Origin: Membranipora membranacea
Lineage: Eukaryota; Bryozoa; Gymnolaemata; Cheilostomatida; Membraniporidae
Direction of reading: 5' to 3'
Length of the DNA stretch: 64,000 nucleotides
Assembly (NCBI GenBank): GCA_914767715.1
Contig: OU612072.1
Location: forward strand, 19,158,001-19,222,000
Part shown: one piece after another, positions 25,601 through 36,870 of the stretch
Position numbering within the stretch: the stretch's first letter is position 1
Layout: each line of letters begins with the position of its first letter
Translations under genes and position numbers: made by a program
Notes under the pieces: model-generated
Seen by the model: only the letters and a program-made list of their open reading frames with translations
Databases searched by the model: none
What the model was told of the DNA's origin: nothing

Positions 25601-26540
25601 CAATGAGGCCATCAACTGCTCAGAGTTTGAAAGAATTCCGATTGCTAATTCAATTTTAAGCCTGCCTTTTGGCATGTTTTTTCATGACAAAAGTGGCCCT
25701 CGTTAAAAAGGTTGCTGACGCCAAACAAAGAGGAGCAGTCCCGAACGGGTTTCAGTTTCAAAATCAGCATGAAATTGCCTACGTTAAAGAGCAGGTTAGA
25801 AGGAAATCTATTTTTTAAACTGGCCGTAAAAAAAACCAAGGGTCCCCCTTTGTTACTTTTTTAAATTTTAAACTCCCTCTAATTCCTGTTCTATTTATCG
25901 TAGGATCTTGATATTCGGGACTTAGAATGAGGCCAATGAGGCCATCAACTGCTCAGAGTTTGAAAGAATTCCGATTGCTAATTCAAAATTAAGCCTGCCT
26001 TTTGGCATGTTTTTTCATGACAAAAGTGGCCCTCGTTAAAAAGGTTCCTGACTCCAAACAAAGAGGAGCAGTCCCGAACGGGTTTCAGTTTCAAAGTCAG
26101 CATGAAATTGCCTATGTTATAGTGCAGGTTAGAGGGAAATCTATTTTTTAAACTGGCCGTAAAAAAAACCAAAGGTCCCCCCTTTGTTACTTTTTTAAAC
26201 TTTAAACTCCCTCTAATTCCTGTTCTATTTATCGTAGGATCTTGATATTCGGGACTTAGAATGAGGCCAATGAGGCCATCAACTGGTCAGAGTTTGAAAG
26301 AATTCCGATTGCTAATTCAAATTTAAGCCTGCCTTTTGGCATGTTTTTTCATGACAAAAGTGGCCCTCGTTAAAAAGGTTGCTGACTCCAAACAAAGAGG
26401 AGCAGTCCCGAACGGGTTTCAGTTTCAAAGTCAGCATGAAATTGCCTATGTTATAGAGCAGGTTAGAGGGAAATCTATTTTTTAAACTGGCCGTAAAAAA
26501 AACCAAGGGTCCCCCCTCTGTTACTTTTTTAAATTTTAAA
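19678..26540. repeat. ~6.8-kb duplicated segment, right copy
   Basis: This is the partner of 1-6,530. It keeps one monomer (about 20,354-20,687) that the left copy lacks. Similarity fades near 26.54 kb, where aacttgctc replaces aactcgctc and a class 1 unit of different spelling follows. The first third (20,662-22,202) has a third copy at 35,330-36,870. Confidence 0.83.
21589..24257. repeat. 8-monomer higher-order unit (2,669 bp), copy 2
   Basis: Class order 6-5-1-2-3-3-4-5 is repeated here, followed by 6-5-1-2-3-4-5 and then 1-2-3-3-4-5 before the pattern changes near 28.6 kb. The extra 1-2-3 block at about 26.6-27.5 kb gives a local 5-monomer period (about 1,669 bp) against 24.9-25.8 kb. 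This shows how the 8-mer expands and contracts by whole units. Confidence 0.8.
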
Positions 26541-29500
26541 CTTGCTCTAATTCCTGTTCTATTTATCCTAGGATCTTGATATTCGGGATTTTGAATGAGG
26601 CCAATGAGGCCATCAACTGGTCAAAGTTTGAAAGAATTCCAATTGCTATTTCAAATTTGAGCCTACCTTTTGGCATGTTTTTTCACGACAAAAGTGGCCC
26701 TCGTTAAAAAGGTTGCTGACGCCAAACAAAGAGGGGCAGTCCCGAACGGGTTTCAGTTTCAAAGTCAGCATGAAATTGCCTACGTGATAGAGCAGGTTAG
26801 AAGGAAATCTATTTTTTAAACTGGCCGTAAAAAAGACCAAGGGTCCCCCCTTTGTTACTTTTTTAAATTTTAAACTCGCTCTAATTCCTGTTCTATTTAT
26901 CGTAGGATCTTGATTTTCGGGACTTAGAATGAGGCCAATGAGGCCATCAACTGGTCAGAGTTTGAAAGAATTCCGATTGCTATTTCAAATTTGAGCCTGC
27001 CGTTTGGCATGTTTTTTTATGACAAAAGTGGTCAAGGTTAAAAAGGTTGCTGACGCCAAACAAAGAGGAGCAATCCCGAACGGGTTTCAGTTTCAAAGTC
27101 AGCATGAAATTGACTATGTTATAGAGCAGGTTAGAAGGAAATCAATTTTTTAAACTGGCTGTAAAAAAGACCAAGGGTCTCCCCTTTGTTACTTTTTTAA
27201 ATTTTAAACTCGCTCTTATTCCTGTTCTATTTATCGGAGGATCTTTATATTCGGGACTTAGAATGAGGCCAATGAGGCCATCAACTGCTCAGAGTTTGAA
27301 AGAATTCCGATTGCTAATTCAATTTTAAGCCTGCCTTTTGGCATGTTTTTTCATGACAAAAGTGGCCCTCGTTAAAAAGGTTGCTGACGCCAAACAAAGA
27401 GGAGCAGTCCCGAACGGGTTTCAGTTTCAAAATCAGCATGAAATTGCCTACGTTAAAGAGCAGGTTAGAAGGAAATCTATTTTTTAAACTGGCCGTAAAA
27501 AAAACCAAGGGTCCCCCTTTGTTACATTTTTAAATTTTAAACTCCCTCTAATTCCTGTTCTATTTATCGTAGGATCTTGATATTCGGGACTTAGAATGAG
27601 GCCAATGAGGCCATCAACTGCTCAGAGTTTGAAAGAATTCCGATTGCTAATTCAATTTTAAGCCTGCCTTTTGGCATGTTTTTTCATGACAAAAGTGGCC
27701 CTCGTTAAAAAGGTTGCTGACGCCAAACAAAGAGGAGCAGTCCCGAACGGGTTTCAGTTTCAAAATCAGCATGAAATTGCCTACGTTAAAGAGCAGGTTA
27801 GAAGGAAATCTATTTTTTAAACTGGCCGTAAAAAAAACCAAGGGTCCCCCTTTGTTACTTTTTTAAATTTTAAACTCCCTCTAATTCCTGTTCTATTTAT
27901 TGTAGGATCTTGATATTCGGGACTTAGAATGAGGCCAATGATGCCATCAACTGCTCAGAGTTTGAAAGAATTCCGATTGCTAATTCAAAATTAAGCCTGC
28001 CTTTTGGCATGTTTTTTCATGACAAAAGTGGCCCTCGTTAAAAAGGTTCCTGACTCCAAACAAAGAGGAGCAGTCCCGAACGGGTTTCAGTTTCAAAGTC
28101 AGCATGAAATTGCCTATGTTATAGTGCAGGTTAGAGGGAAATCTATTTTTTAAACTGGCCGTAAAAAAAACCAAAGGTCCCCCCTTTGTTACTTTTTTAA
28201 ACTTTAAACTCCCTCTAATTCCTGTTCTATTTATCGTAGGATCTTGATATTCGGGACTTAGAATGAGGCCAATGAGGCCATCAACTGCTCAGAGTTTGAA
28301 AGAATTCCGATTGCTAATTCAAATTTAAGCCTGCCTTTTGGCATGTTTTTTCATGACAAAAGTGGCCCTCGTTAAAAAGGTTGCTGACTCCAAACAAAGA
28401 GGAGCGGTCCCGAACGGGTTTCAGTTTCAAAGTCAGCATGAAATTGCCTATGTTATAGAGCAGGTTAGAGGGAAATCTATTTTTTAAACTGGCCGTAAAA
28501 AAAACCAAGGGTCCCCCCTCTGTTACTTTTTTAAATTTTAAACTCGCTCTAATTCCTGTTCTATTTATCCTAGGATCTTGATATTCGGGATTTTGAATGA
28601 GGCCAATGAGGCCATCAACTGGTCAGAGTTTGATAGAATTCCAATTGCTATTTCAAATTTGAGCCTACCTTTTGGCATGTTTTTTCACGACAAAAGTGGC
28701 CCTCGTTAAAAAGGTTGCTGACGCCAAACAAAGAGGGGCAGTCCCGAACGGGTTTCAGTTTCAAAGTCAGCATGAAATTGCCTACGTGATAGAGCAGGTT
28801 AGAAGAAAATATCTTTTTTAAACTGGCCGTAAAAAAAACCAAGGGTCCCCCCTTTGTTACTTTTTTAAATTTTGAACTCGCTCTAATTCCTGTTCTATTT
28901 ATCGTAGGATCTTGATATTCGGGACTTAGAATGAGGCCAATGAGGCCATCAACTGGTCAGAGTTTGAAAGAATTCCGATGGCTATTTCAAATTTGAGCCT
29001 GCTGCTTGGCATGTTTTTTTATGACAAAAGTGGCCCGGGTAAAAAAGGTTGCTGACGCCAAACAAAGAGGAGCATTCCCAAACGGGTTTCAGTTTCAAAG
29101 TCAGCATGAAATTGCCTACATTATAGAGCAGGTTAGAAGGAAATCTATTTTTTAAACTGGCCGTAAAAAACCCAAGGGTCCCCCCTTTGTTACTTTTCCA
29201 AATTTTAAACTCGCTCTAATTCCTGTTCTATTTATCGTAGGATCTTGATATTCGGGACTTAGAATGAGGCCAATGAGGCCATCAACTGGTCAGAGTTTTA
29301 AAGAATTCTGATGGCTATTTCAAATTTGAGCCTGCCGTTTGGCATGTTTTTTTATGACAAAAGTGGCCCTCGTTAAAAAGGTTGCTGACGCCAAACAAAG
29401 AGGGGCAGTCCCGAACGGGTTTCAGTTTCAAAGTCAGCATGAAATTGCCTACGTTATTGAGCAGGTTAGAAGGAAATCTATTTTTTGAACTGGCCGTAAA

Positions 29501-30018
29501 AAAAACCAAGGGTCCCCCCTTTGTTACTTTTTTAAATTTTAAACTCGCTCTAATTCCTGTTCTATTTATCGTAGGATCTTGATATTTGGGACTTAGAATG
29601 AGGCCAATGACGCCATCAACTGCTCAGAGTTTGAAAGAATTCCGATTGCTAATTCAAATTTAAGCCTGCCTTTTGGCATGTTTTTTCATGACAAAAGTGG
29701 CCCTTGTTAAAAAGGTTGCTGACTCCAAACAAAGAGGAGCAGTCCCGAACGGGTTTCAGTTTCAAAGTCAGCATGAAATTGCCTATGTTATAGAGCAGGT
29801 TAGAGGGAAATCTATTTTTTAAACTGGCCGTAAAAAAAACCAAGGGTCCCCCCTTTGTTACTTTTTTAAATTTTAAACTCGCTCTAATTCCTGTTCTATT
29901 TATCGTAGGATCTTGATATTCAGGATTTTGAATGAGGCCAATGAGGCCATCAACTGGTCAGAGTTTGAAAGAATTCCAATTGCTATTTCAAATTTGAGCC
30001 TGCCTTTTGGCATGTTTT

Positions 30019-32388
30019 TTCATGACAAAAGTGACCCTCGTTTAAAAGGTTGCTGACGCCAAACAAAGAGGGGCAGTCCCGAACGGGTTTCAGTTTCAAA
30101 ATCAGCATGAAATTGCCTACGTTAAAGAGCAGGTTAGAAGGAAATCTATTTTTTAAACTGGCCGTAAAAAAAACCAAGGGTCCCCCTTTGTTACTTTTTT
30201 AAATTTTAAACTCCCTCTAATTCCCGTTTTATTTATCGTAGGATCTTGATTTTCGGGACTTAGAATGAGGCCAATGAGGCCATCAACTGCTCAGAGTTTG
30301 AAAGAATTCCGATTGCTAATTCAAATTTAAGCCTGCCTTTTGGCATGTTTTTTCATGACAAAAGTGGCCCTCGTTAAAAAGGTTGCTGACTCCAAACAAA
30401 GAGGAGCAGTCCCGAAAGGGTTTCAGTTTCAAAGTCAGCATGAAATTGCCTATGTTATAGAGCAGGTTAGAGGGAAATCTATTTTTTAAACTGGCCGTAA
30501 AAAAAACCAAGGGTCCCCCCTCTGTTACTTTTTTAAATTTTAAACTCGCTCTAATTCCTGTTCTATTTATCGTAGGATCTTGATATTCGGGATTTTGAAT
30601 GAGGCTAATGAGGCCATCAACTGGTCAGAGTTTGAAAGAATTCCAATTGCTATTTCAAATTTGAGCCTACCTTTTGGCATGTTTTTTCACGACAAAAGTG
30701 GCCCTCGTTAAAAAGGTTGCTGACGCCAAACAAAGAGGAGCAGTCCCGAACGAGTTTCAGTTTCAAAGTCAGCATGAAATTGCCTATGTTATAGAGCAGG
30801 TTAGAGGGAAATCTATTTTTTAAACTGGCCGTAAAAAAAAACCAAGGGTCCCCCCTCTGTTACTTTTTTAAATTTTAAACTTGCTCTAATTCCTGTTCTA
30901 TTTATCCTAGGATCTTGATATTCGGGATTTTGAATGAGGCCAATGAGGCCATCAACTGGTCAGAGTTTGAAAGAATTCCAATTGCTATTTCAAATTTGAG
31001 CCTACCTTTTGGCATGTTTTTTCACGACAAAAGTGGCCCTCGTTAAAAAGGTTGCTGACGCCAAACAAAGAGGAGCAGTCCCGAACGAGTTTCAGTTTCA
31101 AAGTCAGCATGAAATTGCCTATGTTATAGAGCAGGTTAGAGGGAAATCTATTTTTTAAACTGGCCGTAAAAAAAACCAAGGGTCCCCCCTCTGTTACTTT
31201 TTTAAATTTTAAACTTGCTCTAATTCCTGTTCTATTTATCCTAGGATCTTGATATTCGGGATTTTGAATGAGGCCAATGAGGCCATCAACTGGTCAGAGT
31301 TTGAAAGAATTCCAATTGCTATTTCAAATTTGAGCCTACCTTTTGGCATGTTTTTTCACGACAAAAGTGGCCCTCGTTAAAAAGGTTGCTGACGCCAAAC
31401 AAAGAGGAGCAGTCCCGAACGAGTTTCAGTTTCAAAGTCAGCATGAAATTGCCTATGTTATAGAGCAGGTTAGAGGGAAATCTATTTTTTAAACTGGCCG
31501 TAAAAAAAACCAAGGGTCCCCCCTCTGTTACTTTTTTAAATTTTAAACTCGCTCTAATTCCTGTTCTATTTATCGTAGGATCTTGATATTCGGGATTTTG
31601 AATGAGGCTAATGAGGCCATCAACTGGTCAGAGTTTGAAAGAATTCCAATTGCTATTTCAAATTTGAGCCTGCCTTTTGGCATGTTTTTTCATGACAAAA
31701 GTGAGCCTCGTTTAAAAGGTTGCTGACGCCAAACAAAGAGGAGCAATCCCGAACGGGTTTCAGTTTCAAAGTCAGCATGAAATTGACTACGTTATAGAGC
31801 AGGTTAGAAGGAAATCAATTTTTTAAACTGGCTGTAAAAAAGACCAAGGGTCTCCCCTTTGTTACTTTTTTAAATTTTAAACTCGCTCTAATTCCTGTTC
31901 TATTTATCGGAGGATCTTGATATTCGGGACTTAGAATGAGGCCAATGAGGCCATCAACTGGTCAGAGTTTGAAAGAATTCCGATAGCTATTTCAAATTTG
32001 AGCCTGCCGTTTGGCATGTTTTTTTATGACAAAAGTGGCCCAGGTTAAAAAGGTTGCTGACGCCAAACAAAGAGGAGCAGTCCCAAACGGGTTTCAGTTT
32101 CAAAATCAGCATGGAATTGCCTACGTTAAAGAGCAGGTTAGAAGGAAATCTATTTTTTAAACTGGCCGTAAAAAAAACCAAGGGTCCCCCTTTGTTACTT
32201 TTTTAAATTTTAAACTTCCTCTAATTCCTGTTCTATTTATCGTAGGATCTTGATATTCGGGACTTAGAATGAGGCCAATGAGGCCATCAACTGCTCAGAG
32301 TTTGAAAGAATTCCGATTGCTAAATCAATTTTAAGCCTGCCTTTTGGCATGTTTTTTCATGACAAAAGTGGCCCTCGTTAAAAAGGTT
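30019..32388. repeat. Segment duplicated from 12.7-15.0 kb, right copy
   Basis: This is the partner of 12,680-15,048, including the triplicated monomer block at 30,598-31,600. Beyond about 31,120 it also matches 16,780-18,488 at an offset of 14,342, so this stretch is a composite related to two places on the left. Confidence 0.82.
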
Positions 32389-32830
32389 GCTGACGCAAAA
32401 CAAAGAGGAGCAGTCCCGAACGGGTTTCAGTTTCAAAATCAGCATGAAATTGCCTACGTTAAAGAGCAGGTTAGAAGGAAATCTATTTTTTAAACTGGCC
32501 GTAAAAAAAACCAAGGGTCCCCCTTTGTTACTTTTTTAAATTTTAAACTCCCTCTAATTCCTGTTCTATTTATTGTAGGATCTTGATATTCGGGACTTAG
32601 AATGAGGCCAATGATGCCATCAACTGCTCAGAGTTTGAAAGAATTCCGATTGCTAATTCAAATTTAAGCCTGCCTTTTGGCATGTTTTTTCATGACAAAA
32701 GTGGCCCTCGTTAAAAAGGTTGCTGACTCCAAACAAAGAGGAGCAGTCCCGAACGGGTTTCAGTTTCAAAGTCAGCATGAAATTGCCTATGTGCAGGTTA
32801 GAGGGAAATCTATTTTTTAAACTGGCCGTA
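31122..32830. repeat. Partner of the 16.8-18.5 kb segment
   Basis: This segment carries the same order of five units as 16,780-18,488, ending in the unit with the 6-bp deletion at about 32,791. One private change is gctaaatcaatttt near 32,325. Confidence 0.82.
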
Positions 32831-33410
32831 AAAAAAACCAAGGGTCCCCCCTCTGTTACTTTTTTAAATTTTAAACTCGCTCTAATTCCTGTTCTATTTA
32901 TCGTAGGATCTTGATATTCGGGATTTTGAATGAGGCCAATGAGGCCATCAACTGGTCAGAGTTTGAAAGAATTCCAATTGCTATTTCAAATTTGAGCCTG
33001 CCTTTTGGCATGTTTTTTCATGACAAAAGTGACCCTCGTTTAAAAGGTTGCTGACGCCAAACAAAGAGGGGCAGTCCCGAACGGGTTTCAAATTCAAAAT
33101 CAGCATGAAATTACCTACGTTAAAGAGCAGGTTAGAAGGAAATCTATTTTTTAAACTGGCCGTAAAAAAAACCAAGGGTCCCCCTTTGTTACTTTTTTAA
33201 ATTTTAAACTCCCTCTAATTCCTGTTCTATTTATCGTAGGATCTTGATATTCGGGACTTAGAATGAGGCCAATGAGGCCATCAACTGCTCAGAGTTTGAA
33301 AGAATTCCGATTGCTAATTCAAATTTAAGCCTGCCTTTTGGCATGTTTTTTCATGACAAAAGTGGCCCTCGTTAAAAAGGTTGCTGACTCCAAACAAAGA
33401 GGAGCAGTCC
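32560..33410. repeat. Short duplicated segment (offset 1,662 bp), left copy
   Basis: This segment contains tttattgtagg, aatgatgcc, the 328-bp deletion unit and the following class 6 unit with gggtttcaaattcaaaatc. The same order appears at 34,222-35,072. The offset is five monomers less the deleted bases. Confidence 0.78.
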
Positions 33411-34221
33411 CGAACGGGTTTCAGTTTCAAAGTCAGCATGAAATTGCCTATGTTATAGAGCAGGTTAGAGGGAAATCTATTTTTTAAACTGGCCGTAAAA
33501 AAAACCAAGGGTCCCCCCTCTGTTACTTTTTTAAATTTTAAACTCGCTCTAATTCCTGTTCTATTTATCCTAGGATCTTGATATTCGGGATTTTGAATGA
33601 GGCCAATGAGGCCATCAACTGGTCAGAGTTTGATAGAATTCCAATTGCTATTTCAAATTTGAGCCTACCTTTTGGCATGTTTTTTCACGACAAAAGTGGC
33701 CCTCGTTAAAAAGGTTGCTGACGCCAAACAAAGAGGGGCAGTCCCGAACGGGTTTCAGTTTCAAAGTCAGCATGAAATTGCCTACGTGATAGAGCAGGTT
33801 AGAAGAAAAAATCTTTTTTAACCTGGCCGTAAAAAAACCAAGGGTCCCCCCTTTGTTACTTTTTTAAATTTTAAACTCGCTCTAATTCCTGTTCTATTTA
33901 TCGTAGGATCTTGATATTCGGGACTTAGAATGAGGCCAATGAGGCCATCAACTGGTCAGAGTTTGAAAGAATTCCGATGGCTATTTCAAATTTGAGCCTG
34001 CTGCTTGGCATGTTTTTTTATGACAAAAGTGGCCCTCGTTAAAAAGGTTGCTGACGCCAAACAAAGAGGGGCAGTCCCGAACGGGTTTCAGTTTCAAAGT
34101 CAGCATGAAATTGCCTACGTTATTGAGCAGGTTAGAAGGAAATCTATTTTTTGAACTGGCCGTAAAAAAAACCAAGGGTCCCCCCTTTGTTACTTTTTTA
34201 AATTTTAAACTCGCTCTAATT

Positions 34222-35072
34222 CCTGTTCTATTTATTGTAGGATCTTGATATTCGGGACTTAGAATGAGGCCAATGATGCCATCAACTGCTCAGAGTTTGA
34301 AAGAATTCCGATTGCTAATTCAAATTTAAGCCTGCCTTTTGGCATGTTTTTTCATGACAAAAGTGGCCCTCGTTAAAAAGGTTGCTGACTCCAAACAAAG
34401 AGGAGCAGTCCCGAACGGGTTTCAGTTTCAAAGTCAGCATGAAATTGCCTATGTGCAGGTTAGAGGGAAATCTATTTTTTAAACTGGCCGTAAAAAAAAC
34501 CAAGGGTCCCCCCTCTGTTACTTTTTTAAATTTTAAACTCGCTCTAATTCCTGTTCTATTTATCGTAGGATCTTGATATTCGGGATTTTGAATGAGGCCA
34601 ATGAGGCCATCAACTGGTCAGAGTTTGAAAGAATTCCAATTGCTATTTCAAATTTGAGCCTGCCTTTTGGCATGTTTTTTCATGACAAAAGTGACCCTCG
34701 TTTAAAAGGTTGCTGACGCCAAACAAAGAGGGGCAGTCCCGAACGGGTTTCAAATTCAAAATCAGCATGAAATTACCTACGTTAAAGAGCAGGTTAGAAG
34801 GAAATCTATTTTTTAAACTGGCCGTAAAAAAAACCAAGGGTCCCCCTTTGTTACTTTTTTAAATTTTAAACTCCCTCTAATTCCTGTTCTAATTATCGTA
34901 GGATCTTGATATTCGGGACTTAGAATGAGGCCAATGAGGCCATCAACTGCTCAGAGTTTGAAAGAATTCCGATTGCTAATTCAAATTTAAGCCTGCCTTT
35001 TGGCATGTTTTTTCATGACAAAAGTGGCCCTCGTTAAAAAGGTTGCTGACTCCAAACAAAGAGGAGCAGTCC
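34222..35072. repeat. Short duplicated segment (offset 1,662 bp), right copy
   Basis: This is the partner of 32,560-33,410. A private change is tctaattatcg near 34,890. To the right, cgaacgag replaces cgaacggg and the copies part. Confidence 0.78.
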
Positions 35073-35329
35073 CGAACGAGTTTCAGTTTCAAAGTCAGCA
35101 TGAAATTGCCAATGTTATAGAGCAGGTTAGAAGGAAATCTATTTTTTAAACTGGCCGTAAAAAACCAAGGGTCCCCCCTTTGTTACTTTTCCAAATTTTA
35201 AACTCGCTCTAATTCCTGTTCTATTTATCGTAGGATCTTGATATTCGGGACTTAGAATGAGGCCAATGAGGCCATCAACTTGTCAGAGTTTGAAATAATT
35301 CCGATGGCTATTTCAAATTTGAACCTGCC

Positions 35330-36870
35330 GTTTGGCATGTTTTTTTATGACAAAAGTGGCCCGGGTAAAAAAGGTTGCTGACGCCAAACAAAGAGGAGCA
35401 TTCCCAAACGGGTTTCAGTTTCAAAGTCAGCATGAAATTGCCTACGTTATAGAGCAGGTTAGAAGGAAATCTAATTTTTAAACTGGCCGTAAAAAACCCA
35501 AGGGTCCCCCCTTTGTTACTTTTCCAAATTTTAAACTCGCTCTAATTCCTGTTCTATTTATCGTAGGATCTTGATATTCGGGACTTAGAATGAGGCCAAT
35601 GAGGCCATCAACTTGTCAGAGTTTGAAATAATTCCGATGGCTATTTCAAATTTGAACCTGCCGTTTGGCATGTTTTTTTATGACAAAAGTGGCCCAGGTA
35701 AAAAAGGTTGCTGACGCCAAACAAAGAGGAGCAGTCCCGAACAGGTTTCAGTTTTAAAGTCAGCATGAAATTGCTCACGTTATAGAGCAGGTTAGAAGGA
35801 AATCTATTTTTTAAACTGGCCGTAAAAAAAACCAAGGGTCCCCCCTTTGTTACTTTTTTAAATTTTAAACTCGCTCTAATTCCTGTTCTATTTATCGTAG
35901 GATCTCGATTTTCGTGACGTAGAATGAGGCCAATGAGGCCATCAACTGGTCAGAGTTTTAAAGAATTCTGATGGCTATTTCAAATTTGAGCCTGCCTTTT
36001 GGCATGTTTTTTCATGACAAAAGTGGCCCTTGTTAAAAAGGTTGCTGACTCCAAACAAAGAGGAGCAGTCCCGAACGGGTTTCAGTTTCAAAGTCAGCAT
36101 GAAATTGCCTATGTTATAGAGCAGGTTAGAGGGAAATCTATTTTTTAAACTGGCCGTAAAAAAAACCAAGGGTCCCCCCTTTGTTACTTTTTTAAATTTT
36201 AAACTCGCTCTAATTCCTGTTCTATTTATCGTAGGATCTTGATATTCAGGATTTTGAATGAGGCCAATGAGGCCATCAACTGGTCAGAGTTTGAAAGAAT
36301 TCCAATTGCTATTTCAAATTTGAGCCTGCCTTTTGGCATGTTTTTTCATGACAAAAGTGACCCTCGTTTAAAAGGTTGCTGACGCCAAACAAAGAGGGGC
36401 AGTCCCGAACGGGTTTCAGTTTCAAAATCAGCATGAAATTGCCTACGTTAAAGAGCAGGTTAGAAGGAAATCTATTTTTTAAACTGGCCGTAAAAAAAAC
36501 CAAGGGTCCCCCTTTGTTACTTTTTTAAATTTTAAACTCCCTCTAATTCCTGTTTTATTTATCGTAGGATCTTGATATTCGGGACTTAGAATGAGGCCAA
36601 TGAGGCCATCAACTGCTCAGAGTTTAAAAGAATTCCGATTGCTAATTCAAATTTAAGCCTGCCTTTTGGCATGTTTTTTCATGACAAAAGTGGCCCTCAT
36701 TAAAAAGGTTGCTGACTCCAAACAAAGAGGAGCAGTCCCGAACGGGTTTCAGTTTCAAAGTCAGCATGAAATTGCCTATGTTATAGAGCAGGTTAGAGGG
36801 AAATCTATTTTTTAAACTGGCCGTAAAAAAAACCAAGGGTCCCCCCTCTGTTACTTTTTTAAATTTTAAA
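35330..36870. repeat. Third copy of the 20.7-22.2 kb segment
   Basis: This segment follows 20,662-22,202 at an offset of 14,668, and follows the left-edge copy from 677 to 2,191. It shares the rare gatctcgattttcgtgacgt junction and the cagttttaaag with gctcacg unit. Small differences include atttaaaag near 36,625 and ctcattaaa near 36,699. It ends where the 12-bp deletion begins at about 36,875. Confidence 0.8.
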
